The position numbers and the translations under genes were made by a program. From assembly GCA_002633115.1 (NCBI GenBank), contig NWBJ01000088.1:1-34663 (forward strand): a DNA stretch of 34,663 bases, written 5' to 3'. Each line of letters begins with the position of its first letter. Within the stretch, counting starts at the first letter, position 1. Under the pieces are notes generated by a model, which worked only from the letters and a program-made list of their open reading frames with translations, did no database searches and was not told the DNA's origin. This DNA is from Muribaculaceae bacterium Zag1. Lineage in GTDB: Bacteria; Bacteroidota; Bacteroidia; Bacteroidales; Muribaculaceae. This document shows, one piece after another, positions 15,588-23,607 of the stretch.

Positions 15588-16694
15588 ATGTCGCTTTACC
15601 CAAATCTTATACTCGATGCGTTGCGTACGGTGAAATATCCCGGCAACGGCAAAAATATCGTTGAGCTTGGTATGGTCGAGGACGACATGCGCATTGCTGG
15701 CAATCGCGTAGAGTTCTCATTGATTTTTGACCGACCTACCGACCCATTTATCAAATCAATCGTGAAGGCGGCCGAGACCGCCATCCTAACCCACGTAGGC
15801 CAGGATGTGGAGATTCGCGACAATATCCATGTCAAGACGCGCCACGCCAATCCGGCCAAGGCAGAAAAACCCAACCCGCTGCCCGGCGTGAAAAATATCA
15901 TCGGCATATCCTCGGGCAAGGGCGGCGTAGGCAAATCCACCGTCGCTGCCAACTTGGCAGTGGCTCTCGCTCGCGAGGGATACAAGGTGGGTCTGCTTGA
16001 TGCTGACATCTTCGGCCCATCAGTGCCCAAGATGTTTGGGGCTGAGACCGACCAACTGTATATGCACGAGGTTGATGGCCACCCCTTGATCATCCCCTTG
16101 GAGAAATACGGCGTGAAAGTGTTGTCGATCGGATTTCTCGTGAATCAGAATGATGCCATGGTGTGGCGCGGAGCGATGGCATCGCGCGCCCTCAACCAGC
16201 TGATCGAGGAGGCTGACTGGGGCGACCTCGACTATTTCTTGATCGATATGCCTCCCGGCACGAGCGACATACACCTCACCTTGGTGCAGACGCTTGGCAT
16301 CACTGGCGTGGTGATTGTCAGCACGCCGCAGGAGGTGGCGCTGGCTGATGCCCGCCGAGGCATTGCTATGTTTACCGGCGACAAGGTGAATGTGCCAGTG
16401 CTGGGCATTGTTGAGAATATGGCCTGGTTCACCCCCGAGCAGCACCCCGACGAGCGCTACTACATCTTCGGCGAAGGCGGAGCCGCCAAGCTTGCCAAGG
16501 AGATGGATGTGCCATTGCTGGCCGAGATACCCTTGGTGGCAGCCGTGGGCAAGCACAGCGACGAGGGTACGCCTATCGCTCTGGGCGATACCATGTCGGC
16601 GCAAGCATTCTTCCACCTGGCCCACGAGGTAATCGATGCCGTAGACCGCCGCAACTCCACCCTTCCTCCCACCCACAAAGTCGAAATGAAGTAA
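15588..16694 (+). CDS. mrp: Mrp/NBP35 family Fe-S carrier ATPase
   Basis: A 368-residue P-loop ATPase thought to carry or transfer Fe-S clusters. The N-terminal MIP18/DUF59 domain (about 1-90) is followed by the deviant Walker A SSGKGGVGKSTVAANLAVAL (residues 107-126), DADIFGPSVPKM and a switch region DYFLIDMPPGTSD. In ApbC/Nbp35 two cysteines (CxxC) near the C-terminal third bind the bridging cluster; here the corresponding stretch reads ENMAWFTPEQHPDERYYIFG and has no cysteine pair. The gene follows a heptamer palindrome and its stop directly abuts the left arm of a 31-bp inverted repeat. Confidence 0.9.
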   Translation: MSLYPNLILDALRTVKYPGNGKNIVELGMVEDDMRIAGNRVEFSLIFDRPTDPFIKSIVKAAETAILTHVGQDVEIRDNIHVKTRHANPAKAEKPNPLPGVKNIIGISSGKGGVGKSTVAANLAVALAREGYKVGLLDADIFGPSVPKMFGAETDQLYMHEVDGHPLIIPLEKYGVKVLSIGFLVNQNDAMVWRGAMASRALNQLIEEADWGDLDYFLIDMPPGTSDIHLTLVQTLGITGVVIVSTPQEVALADARRGIAMFTGDKVNVPVLGIVENMAWFTPEQHPDERYYIFGEGGAAKLAKEMDVPLLAEIPLVAAVGKHSDEGTPIALGDTMSAQAFFHLAHEVIDAVDRRNSTLPPTHKVEMK

Positions 16695-16827
16695 AACGTA
16701 AGCACGTAAGCTTTACGTAAGCACAAACCAAGGAAATAAATTTTAATCAAAATACCAACATAAATATAAAAACACAAAAATTATTATCGCCATCTGTGTG
16801 CTTACGTAAAGCTTACGTGCTTACGTT
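16695..16827. repeat. Perfect 31-bp inverted repeat around an AT-rich 71-bp loop
   Basis: Left arm 16695-16725 (starts AACGTAAGCACGTAAGC) and right arm 16797-16827 are exact reverse complements, built from GTAAGCAC and ACGTAAGCTTTACGT units. The loop is over 80% A/T. The left arm starts immediately after the mrp stop codon; the right arm ends 14 bases before the aroQ ATG. It is another member of the palindromic intergenic class, but lacks the CCATCCGG apex. Confidence 0.9.
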
Positions 16828-16841
16828 CAAAAAATAGGATT

Positions 16842-17267
16842 ATGAAGAAGATATTGATAATGAATGGGCCCAATCTGAATTTGCTTGGGCGCAGAGAGCC
16901 GGGAATATATGGCACAGACAATCTGCAGACAATAGCAGCGCAGTTGTTTGACGAATATCGCGACCAAGCCGAACTCGAATGGTGGCAGAGCAACCACGAG
17001 GGCTCGATCATCGACAAGATACATGAGGCTGGGTATGACGAAAGATACACCGGCATTGTGCTCAATGCCGGCGCATACACCCACACATCTCTGGCTATCG
17101 CCGATGCCATAGCAGCAATTCCGCTGCCCGTGGTCGAGGTGCATCTGAGCAATATTTTCAGCCGTGAGCCAATACGTCACACCTCGCTCATCGCCCCGGT
17201 GTGCATGGGCTCAATCTCCGGCTTCGGAGCCAAAAGCTACTCCTTAGCTGTCCGCGCTCTACTCTGA
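16842..17267 (+). CDS. aroQ: Type II 3-dehydroquinate dehydratase
   Basis: Dehydrates 3-dehydroquinate to 3-dehydroshikimate in the shikimate pathway to aromatic amino acids. The 141-residue protein has the family opening ILIMNGPNLNLLGRREPGIYG with the active-site arginine and tyrosine, the WWQSNHEGSIIDKIHEA segment, LNAGAYTHTSLAIADA with the substrate-binding Asn, and VEVHLSNIFSREPIRHTS with the catalytic His. Length is typical. It stands alone at the end of the rightward run, followed by a large repeat array. Confidence 0.95.
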   Translation: MKKILIMNGPNLNLLGRREPGIYGTDNLQTIAAQLFDEYRDQAELEWWQSNHEGSIIDKIHEAGYDERYTGIVLNAGAYTHTSLAIADAIAAIPLPVVEVHLSNIFSREPIRHTSLIAPVCMGSISGFGAKSYSLAVRALL

Positions 17268-17285
17268 TTAGAGGAAGGATCCAGA

Positions 17286-17590
17286 GGTTGTCAAAAACCA
17301 CGGATGTTGTCAAAAACCATGGATATTGTAAAAACCACGGATATTGTAAAAACCACGGATATTGTAAAAACCACGGATATTGTAAAAACCACGGATTACA
17401 CGGATTACACGGATTGCCATCCGGATGGCTTCCGTGTAATCCGTGTAATCCGTGGTTTTTGAAAGATTATCGGAGTTGTAATCCGTGTAATCCGTGGTTT
17501 TTGAAAGATTATCGGAGTTGTGTCTCCGTGTAATCCGTGGTTTTTGAAAGATTATTCGGAGTTGTAATCCGTGTAATCTGTGGTTTTTGA
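17286..17590. repeat. Asymmetric palindromic array: 18-bp units left, ~43-bp units right
   Basis: Left side: six near-identical units of about 18 bp (ATTGTAAAAACCACGGAT form), then ATTACACGG 9-mers. Apex GCCATCCGGATGGC at 17416-17429. Right side: CCGTGTAATCCGTGTAATCC and GTGGTTTTTG, followed by three further copies at a spacing of about 43-45 bp, each with GAAAGATTATCGGAGTTG between. The inner arms (17384-17415 and 17432-17460) are complementary. It fills the 338-bp gap between aroQ and rubrerythrin, both of which end here, and could terminate both. Confidence 0.88.
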
Positions 17591-17605
17591 GGAAGAATCC
17601 TAGTA

Positions 17606-18187
17606 TCAGAAGTTGGTGGCGCGGCGCTCAAACCATCCTTGGTCCATACCGCAGACGGGGCAGCGCTTGGGAGCGTTCTTGCCGCTCACGGTGAATCCGC
17701 ATTTGCGGCACATCCATTCGATAGGCTCGGGTGATTCGAATTCCTGGCCGTTCTGCAGGCGCTCCATCAGCTTGATGTAGCGAGCTTCGTGCATCTGCTC
17801 CACCTTCGATACCAGCTTGAAGAGGTTGGCGATCTCGGGGAATCCTTCTTCCTGTGCAGTCACTGCGAAGTTGCTGTAGAGGTCGCTCCACTCTTCGCGT
17901 TCGCCAGCGGCGGCTTCGGCGAGGTTCTCAACTGTCGAACCCACTACTCCGGCGGGATATCCGGCGGTGATGGTGACTGTGCCGCCTTCGAGTTTTGAGA
18001 AGAACTGTTTAGCGTGGCTGAGCTCTTGGTCGGCTGTCTCAAGGAAGATGGCAGCGATTTGCTGATAGCCTTCCTCCACGGCTTTCTGAGCGAAGAGGGT
18101 ATAGCGGTTGCGAGCCTGGCTTTCGCCGGCGAACGAAGCGAGCAGGTTGTGCTCGGTGCGGGTGCCTTTTATGCTTTTCTTTTCCAT
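17606..18187 (-). CDS. rbr: Rubrerythrin
   Basis: A non-haem di-iron peroxidase that reduces hydrogen peroxide in anaerobes. The 193-residue protein has an N-terminal ferritin-like four-helix domain with the iron ligands in ASFAGESQARNRY and ETADQELSHAKQF, a second pair in KVEQMHEARYIKL, and a C-terminal rubredoxin-like domain with two CxxC pairs (WMCRKCGFTV, KRCPVCGM). Start at MEKKSIKGTRTE chosen; an upstream in-frame ATG would add 27 unlikely residues. A weak -7-like TGTATTTG reads leftward at 18257-18264, giving a leader of about 60 bases. Divergent from the DUF2791 ATPase gene. Confidence 0.94.
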   Translation of the reverse strand: MEKKSIKGTRTEHNLLASFAGESQARNRYTLFAQKAVEEGYQQIAAIFLETADQELSHAKQFFSKLEGGTVTITAGYPAGVVGSTVENLAEAAAGEREEWSDLYSNFAVTAQEEGFPEIANLFKLVSKVEQMHEARYIKLMERLQNGQEFESPEPIEWMCRKCGFTVSGKNAPKRCPVCGMDQGWFERRATNF

Positions 18188-18351
18188 GTAACTGGGGTTT
18201 CTAGAATTTTGTGAAGTAAATTGGGTCTCTATGTACTGAAATTGTTTTTTATGGTGCAAATACAACAAGTCGGGGTGCGAAAAAGTTCACGGAAAAATAA
18301 TCTAACGAATCGCCCTATCTGGTTGTTATTCATATAAAATAAGCGACGAAT

Positions 18352-19647
18352 ATGATACCGACCAAGATAATCAAGCCCCGCGAGCGCGAGGCAATCATCA
18401 GAGCGCTGCGCAGCGGCGTGGTGCCTAATACGGGTTTGCAATACATACAGGTGGGGCGAAACCAAGAGGTGCAGTCTTTCCTGCGCGACATCGACACTGT
18501 GGCCGATGGCGGGGCCTCGCTGCGCTTGGTGATTGGCGAGTATGGCTCGGGCAAGACTTTCTTCCTGTCGCTGGTGCGCAGCCTCGCTCTCGAGCGCGGG
18601 TTGGTGGCAATGAAGGCTGATCTGTCGCCCGAGAAGCGATTTCACGGCACCAAGGGTCAGGCTCAGCGGTTGCTGGCCGAATTGATAGCTTCGCTCTCGA
18701 CTCGTACCAAGCGCGATGGCAATGCGCTGGTGCCGATACTCGAGAGGCTTGAGGCGCGATGCGCCGACGAGGGGATCAAACCGCAGCAATTGCTGCTGCC
18801 GCTGCGCGACCTACCGGGTGGGCATGATTTCGGGCGCGTGGTGCAAATTTATCTTGAGGCAGAGTATCCGTCGCGCAAGGCTGATGCCTTGCGATGGCTC
18901 CAGGCTGAATATTACACTAAGACTGACGCGCAACGCGACCTGGGGGTGCGCACCTATATGGGTGATGCCGACCTCTTCGCGTCGCTGCGTCTTTATGCTA
19001 CGTTGGCCCGCTGCGCGGGATACAAGGGGCTATATGTATGTCTCGATGAATTGGTGAATCTCTACAAAATCACCAATGCGGTGTCGCGCCGCGCCAATTA
19101 CGAGGAGCTGCTCTCGATACTCAACAATACCCTGCAGGGCAATTTCGAGGGCTTGGGCATCGTATTGAGCGGCACGCCCGAGTTTCTGACCGACACTCGG
19201 CGCGGCCTCTACAGCTATGAGGCATTGCGCTCGCGCTTGGCCGAAAATTCATTGGCGCAGCAGTCAGGCCTCAAGGATTATGACTCGACGGTGCTTAGGC
19301 TGGCCAATCTGACACAGGAGGAATTGTATGTGCTGCTCAAAAATCTGCGCGCCGTGGGAGCATCGTCTGATGCCTCGCTGATGGAGCGTCTGCCCGACGA
19401 GGCTCTCGAGGCTTACCTGCGCTATTGTTTCGACAAGATTGGCGAGAGCTATTTCCGCACCCCGAGAAATACCATCAAGGGATTTCTCGACCTGATGTCG
19501 CTGCTGCAGCAATACCCCGACCGCACCTGGCGCGACTTGCTCCCCACTATCAGCATCTCAATCGATGTCGACCCCACCCCCCCTCACCGGCACCATCCCC
19601 CCGCCTCCCACCGATTCCGAGCTCGCCAACTTCCTCCTATAGAATGA
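18352..19647 (+). CDS. Orphan DUF2791 (BrxC/BrxD-type) ATP-binding protein with a 3' frameshift
   Basis: A 431-residue P-loop ATPase: N-terminal KPREREAIIRALRSGVVP, TGLQYIQVGR, Walker A GEYGSGKTFF (residues 62-71) and Walker B GLYVCLDELVNLY (226-238). This pattern belongs to the DUF2791/BrxC-BrxD family, found in BREX phage defence and, in Bacteroidetes, with TerB-domain proteins and a helicase. Neither partner is nearby, so it is an orphan. After residue 407 the frame yields an odd PPHRHHPPASHRFRARQL tail. One base less in the C7 run at 19577-19583 would instead give a proline linker then DSELANFLL and a stop at 19640-19642, which looks like the native C-terminus. So a one-base slip has occurred, or the run is a sequencing error. 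Function unknown. Confidence 0.8.
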   Translation: MIPTKIIKPREREAIIRALRSGVVPNTGLQYIQVGRNQEVQSFLRDIDTVADGGASLRLVIGEYGSGKTFFLSLVRSLALERGLVAMKADLSPEKRFHGTKGQAQRLLAELIASLSTRTKRDGNALVPILERLEARCADEGIKPQQLLLPLRDLPGGHDFGRVVQIYLEAEYPSRKADALRWLQAEYYTKTDAQRDLGVRTYMGDADLFASLRLYATLARCAGYKGLYVCLDELVNLYKITNAVSRRANYEELLSILNNTLQGNFEGLGIVLSGTPEFLTDTRRGLYSYEALRSRLAENSLAQQSGLKDYDSTVLRLANLTQEELYVLLKNLRAVGASSDASLMERLPDEALEAYLRYCFDKIGESYFRTPRNTIKGFLDLMSLLQQYPDRTWRDLLPTISISIDVDPTPPHRHHPPASHRFRARQLPPIE

Positions 19648-19732
19648 AAAATGAATAATGAAAAATGAAAAATGGCCATCCGGGCTGGAATCCGGATGGC
19701 CATTTTTCATTTTTCATTATTCATTTTTCATT
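19643..19732. terminator. Perfect 41-bp inverted repeat (ATGAAAA arms, GGCCATCCGG apex), bidirectional terminator
   Basis: Left arm 19643-19683 and right arm 19692-19732 are exact reverse complements with an 8-nt loop. Arms consist of ATGAAAA-type 7-mers and end in GGCCATCCGG at the apex. It lies between two convergent genes and is flanked by A and T runs, so it would terminate both. The stop codon of the upstream ATPase frame falls inside the left arm. Confidence 0.85.
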
Positions 19733-19734
19733 TT

Positions 19735-21411
19735 TTACTTGACGGCGATCTTGATGGGGGTGAGGGATTGGTCGGTGACTACGAAGTAGAAGCCGCGGGG
19801 GAGGGGGATGGTGACATCGCCGGCGATGGAGGGCAGGCGAGATACAGTGCGGCCAGAGGCATCGTAGATTACGCAATTGGTGTGAGTGGTCGAGGTCGAA
19901 ATCATCACTGCGCCCTCAACACCGATAGCGCTGATTGGCTGGTTGGTAAGCACTGATGAGATGCCGGCATGCTCAACAAATATTACATTCGACGGCTCGC
20001 TCTTGTAGCCGAGGCGCACCGACTGCACTGAATAACTCTCGCTGTCGCTGAGGTCAAACTCATCAATTTCGAGCGAGGTCTCTTCGGCCAGCAATTCCTC
20101 GGTGGTGACGGCACCGCCTACATAGCGGTTGCGAGTCACTACATAGTAGTCGACCACATCGTCGGGAGTGGTCCAGTTGGCTACATACGAATCCTCGGTG
20201 ATGTCGGTAGCAGCCAGAGCGGTGCAAGCGCTGAGAGTGGGCACCTCGAGGCATTCGCCAATCAGGTACACGCCGCGCGATCCTACCAAACCGCCGTCGC
20301 TGATCAGCAGCTTAGACTGATGGGTGCCTACCTCGGTTGGCGAATAGGTGACGGTGAGCCAATAGCCCTCCTCAGCGTTGACGAGGCTGGCGTCAATAGA
20401 TTTCTGCGAGAGTGAGAACATGCCCTTATCTCCCGAATAGATTGAGAGCGAGAGGCTGCCGGTGAGGTTTTCGCCCTTGAAATACAGCTTGGCATCGACT
20501 GAACCGCCGACAGCCACTTGGCTGAAGTCGAGAGCCATGTCTTGCACCGGGGTGACGAGCGATGGTTCGCCAGTGTCGCCGGGATTCACGCCGTAGAGGC
20601 TGATGTCAAAGGCTTCGCCCTTCTTATTGCCCCAGATATATTCGGCGAGCAGCGGGAAGTCGATAAACGGGTTGCGGTTGTTTTGGAATCCCCATACCTT
20701 TTCGTTGCGCTGCACCTCTTTGTCAGATACCGGGTCTTCGCGGCTCCATTTCAGCAGCAGATCGATGGCCCAATCCTTGAGGGTGGGGTAGGTGTTTTGC
20801 TGCAGCATGTACATATACGAGGTCTTCCAGGTGTAATCCTGATAGCAGGTGACCATGTAGAAATAGGTGCGAGCAAAGTCGCCCTTGTATTCATCGGCCG
20901 GCTCAAACACATATTTTGCGCCGCCTCCTTGGCCCGATACGGCATAGCCGACGATCGACATGCCATTGTCGAAATTAGGAGTGTACGACATGTCAACCTC
21001 GCCCAGCGGGTAGTTGCTCTTGGCGGTATTGGCAGCCATTTCTGACGGGTAGAGGTGGTTGAGGTCAACATAGGCGTTGACGTCGGTCAGTCCGCCCCAC
21101 CAGCTCTTGGGGAAAGCGTGCTCGCGATTGAGGCCGCTGAAGCTGGGAGCGTAGAGCGGGATGTCGGAATACATATCCCACCAGCGGTTGCTCTCGGGAT
21201 ACACGTCGGTGACTTGGAAATACTTGGGCAAGTCGTTGTACGAGGATATGCGCGTCAAGTTGTGGATGACCTGATAGGTAGCCGTCTTGAGTTCGGCATC
21301 CTTCTTGCCATCGAGCGAGTTGTAATAACCAGCCGGAATTTCGGCAAACCCGAGCTGGAAAGTAGCGGCAGCGCACACAGCCGCCAAGGAACAGAGTAGA
21401 GATTTCTTCAT
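19735..21411 (-). CDS. Secreted endonuclease I family nuclease
   Basis: A 558-residue exported nuclease. A signal peptide (MKKSLLCSLAAVCAAATFQLGFA) is followed by an Endonuclease_1 (EndA/NucM-type) domain to about residue 280, with the His-Me-finger motif NREHAFPKSWWG and DLNHLYPS that holds the catalytic histidine and metal-binding asparagine. A beta-rich region (about 290-400) and a fibronectin-like stretch (about 400-470) follow, and the last ~80 residues (CVIYDASGRTVSRLP, LPRGFYFVV) resemble the C-terminal sorting domain of Bacteroidetes secreted proteins. It probably degrades external DNA or RNA for nutrients. Leftward, monocistronic. Confidence 0.87.
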   Translation of the reverse strand: MKKSLLCSLAAVCAAATFQLGFAEIPAGYYNSLDGKKDAELKTATYQVIHNLTRISSYNDLPKYFQVTDVYPESNRWWDMYSDIPLYAPSFSGLNREHAFPKSWWGGLTDVNAYVDLNHLYPSEMAANTAKSNYPLGEVDMSYTPNFDNGMSIVGYAVSGQGGGAKYVFEPADEYKGDFARTYFYMVTCYQDYTWKTSYMYMLQQNTYPTLKDWAIDLLLKWSREDPVSDKEVQRNEKVWGFQNNRNPFIDFPLLAEYIWGNKKGEAFDISLYGVNPGDTGEPSLVTPVQDMALDFSQVAVGGSVDAKLYFKGENLTGSLSLSIYSGDKGMFSLSQKSIDASLVNAEEGYWLTVTYSPTEVGTHQSKLLISDGGLVGSRGVYLIGECLEVPTLSACTALAATDITEDSYVANWTTPDDVVDYYVVTRNRYVGGAVTTEELLAEETSLEIDEFDLSDSESYSVQSVRLGYKSEPSNVIFVEHAGISSVLTNQPISAIGVEGAVMISTSTTHTNCVIYDASGRTVSRLPSIAGDVTIPLPRGFYFVVTDQSLTPIKIAVK

Positions 21412-21517
21412 AATAGGAGGTCTTTGGTTTTTGGTCTATAGTATTTGGAAATATTACCATCTGAGTCATTCAGCATTGTACCTAAGCTTTCATCATTCCG
21501 CTTACTTATTATTCAAA

Positions 21518-22645
21518 TTAGATTTCGCGGGCGTAGATGCGGCGGCGGCGATGCTGGCGGCGCTCAAAATAGTCCCATTGCTTCTGCACGCTCTCGTTGC
21601 CCTCGAGCTCGATGTTGCTCTCCGCCCATTTGTATCCCATCTTGATGTAGGTGGGCAGCAGATTGCTGAAGAGCAAGGCATTAACTCCCTTGCCTTGGTA
21701 TTCGGGCTTGATGGCCACCATCATCAGGTCGACAGTGTCGGTGTTGCCGCGCAGACCCTCGAGCAGGTACCACCAGCCCATCGGGAACAGTTTGCCGCCG
21801 CTCTTGCGCAGCGCATGCGACAGCGAAGGCATAGATATGCCCACGCCCACCAGTTTGTCGTCCTCGTCAACGATGACGCACAGGTTGTCAAGGCGCAAGA
21901 TACCGAGATACATCTCGATGTAGTAGTCGATTTGCTTGGCTGTGAGGGTCGAGTAGCCGTAGAGCTTGTCATAAGCCTCGTTGAAGAGCTGGAACACTGC
22001 CTTTCCATAGTCGGCCTTGAGCTGCTTGCGCGAGGTGTAGGTCTTGACATGGAGGTTGAATCTACGCTCCACGATGCTGGCGATGCGCATGTATTTGTCG
22101 GGCACCTTCTCGGGCACGGTGATTCGGAACTCGATATAGTCGACTTCCTTGCGGAAACCGAGGCGCTCCATGTGCTTGGGGTAGTAAGGATAATTGTAGA
22201 TTGTGGCCATTGTGCCCATCTCGTCAAATCCCTCGACGAGCATACCCTCATGGTCGAGGTCGCTAAATCCCATTGGCCCCACGATGCGCTCCATGCCGCG
22301 TTCGCGGCCCCATTGGCGCGCTGCGTCAAATAGGGCATCCACTACGGCTGCGTCGTCGATAAAGTCGACAAAGCCGAAGCGCATGTTTTTCTCGCCGTTC
22401 TTGTCATTGACATTGCAGTTGATGATGGCAGTGATTCGGCCCACGGGTTCATCGTCGCGGTAGGCCATAAAGGATTGAGCCTCGCAAAAGTCAAATGCGG
22501 GGTTCTTTTTCGGCATCAGGGTATTGACTTCGTCAAAAATCAATGGTGGCACAAAATATTTGTTTCCCTCGTAGAGATCAATGCCGAACTTTACATATTT
22601 TTTCAGCTCCGCTTTGGTGGGGGCTACTGGTCGTACGGTAATCAT
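21518..22645 (-). CDS. GNAT-like acyltransferase-fold protein
   Basis: A 375-residue protein without a precise family name I can give. The C-terminal half has the acetyl-CoA-binding signature MMVAIKPEYQGKGVNALLFS (Q-x-x-G-x-G type), and the N-terminal half has a second GNAT-like pattern (MAYRDDEPVGRITAIIN). A conserved middle block reads RIVGPMGFSDLDHEGML. It ends in a very basic RRQHRRRRIYAREI tail. Start at MITVRPVAP chosen; an in-frame ATG 15 codons upstream would overlap the preceding stop region. It follows the pseudokinase gene with a 41-bp gap and is probably in the same transcript. Substrate unknown. Confidence 0.72.
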   Translation of the reverse strand: MITVRPVAPTKAELKKYVKFGIDLYEGNKYFVPPLIFDEVNTLMPKKNPAFDFCEAQSFMAYRDDEPVGRITAIINCNVNDKNGEKNMRFGFVDFIDDAAVVDALFDAARQWGRERGMERIVGPMGFSDLDHEGMLVEGFDEMGTMATIYNYPYYPKHMERLGFRKEVDYIEFRITVPEKVPDKYMRIASIVERRFNLHVKTYTSRKQLKADYGKAVFQLFNEAYDKLYGYSTLTAKQIDYYIEMYLGILRLDNLCVIVDEDDKLVGVGISMPSLSHALRKSGGKLFPMGWWYLLEGLRGNTDTVDLMMVAIKPEYQGKGVNALLFSNLLPTYIKMGYKWAESNIELEGNESVQKQWDYFERRQHRRRRIYAREI

Positions 22646-22686
22646 AAAATCAGAACAAAATAGTTGAACTTTTGGTTGGGTCAAGT

Positions 22687-23472
22687 TCAACGCGTTAACA
22701 TTAGGATGGCCAAAATACCGACCATTAGGGCCAGGAAGGCGATGATGGCCATGTAGATGTTGCGAGGAGAGCGCCCCTCGATGGCCATGCGCAGGGATTC
22801 CACGGTGTGGGGGCGTTTTGCCGGGTCGGGGTCGATGCAGCGGTCAGCCACGCGGCGCAGATGGGGGTCTTGGATGCCTGAGCGGTCGAGTGTCTCGCGC
22901 AGGATTAGGCCGTAGTTGTAGATATCATCGTCGACATCTTGCGGCTCGAGGTTGGGCTTTTGCTCAAAGCCGACATCGATGAGCTTGAGATTTTCGATAT
23001 TCTCGGTAAATATCACACGCTCGGGCTTGATGGGATGGTGCACAATGTGGTTGGTCTGGATATATTGCAATGCGCTCACCATCTGATGCTTGAGCTGGTC
23101 GATGTGGTGCTGTGTCACCTTGCCAGAGTCGATGAGTTTGCGCAGCGACAAGCCGTAGACATCATCGGTGATGATGCAGCGGCCCACGCCCGGCACATCC
23201 TCAAAATCGTTGATCATGATGATGTTGGGGTGAGCCAGATTGTAGCGCACGTCAAATTCCTTTTCGATCATGGCCTGGTATTGCGGATCGTCCTTGAGCT
23301 CGGGGCGCAGGGTCTTGAGCATTACCCATTTGCCGAATTTCTTGCCGGTGTACACGTTGTAGTATTCCTCATCCCACTCGGTGAGGTGTTCAAGTTCGGT
23401 CCAGCGCTCCACCGGAGCGGTCTCTGCCAATGTTTGCGAGGAGTATTTGCTGTCTTCTGAGGCCATTTGCAT
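22687..23472 (-). CDS. Membrane-anchored pseudokinase (protein-kinase-like)
   Basis: A 261-residue protein with a eukaryotic-type kinase fold and a C-terminal transmembrane helix (about 239-259), so the kinase domain faces the cytoplasm. A lysine equivalent to the ATP-binding one is present (K53, WVMLKTLRP) and a helix-C glutamate (E72), but the glycine loop is absent. The catalytic loop reads IVHHPIKPERVIF: HRD is HHP (Asp lost at 147) and the following Asn is Arg (152). DFG is D166-V-G. Catalytic phosphotransfer therefore seems impossible. A strong promoter (23495-23524) lies upstream; the next gene is GNAT-like. Start could be two codons later (MASEDSK). Confidence 0.85.
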   Translation of the reverse strand: MQMASEDSKYSSQTLAETAPVERWTELEHLTEWDEEYYNVYTGKKFGKWVMLKTLRPELKDDPQYQAMIEKEFDVRYNLAHPNIIMINDFEDVPGVGRCIITDDVYGLSLRKLIDSGKVTQHHIDQLKHQMVSALQYIQTNHIVHHPIKPERVIFTENIENLKLIDVGFEQKPNLEPQDVDDDIYNYGLILRETLDRSGIQDPHLRRVADRCIDPDPAKRPHTVESLRMAIEGRSPRNIYMAIIAFLALMVGILAILMLTR

Positions 23473-23494
23473 TGCGATTATCTGTATGAAATCA

Positions 23495-23524
23495 CAAAGT
23501 TAGCCATTTTTTCCCAATTACAAA
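23495..23524 (-). promoter_or_regulatory. Promoter of the pseudokinase-GNAT unit
   Basis: Leftward reading gives TAACTTTG (23495-23502) and a TTTG (23521-23524) 18 bases upstream, close to the consensus spacing. Leader about 17 bases. Confidence 0.65.
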
Positions 23525-23548
23525 TAAAAAAATCGGGAACTGGAATAA

Positions 23549-23592
23549 AAAATCCCAAAGCGGCGGTAGTGTCGCTTTGGGATTTTGTGTAT
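23549..23592 (-). terminator. rho terminator
   Basis: A 14-bp stem (AAAATCCCAAAGCG at 23549-23562, CGCTTTGGGATTTT at 23573-23586) with a 10-nt loop. In the leftward transcript the stem is followed by a run of six U. It lies just downstream of rho. Confidence 0.8.
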
Positions 23593-23607
23593 TGTCAGGG
23601 TGGGGGG

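Noticed and set aside
17286-17400. The 18-bp direct repeats look like a CRISPR array
   Set aside because: Units are directly adjacent with no unique spacers, the array continues into a palindrome, and no cas genes are present.
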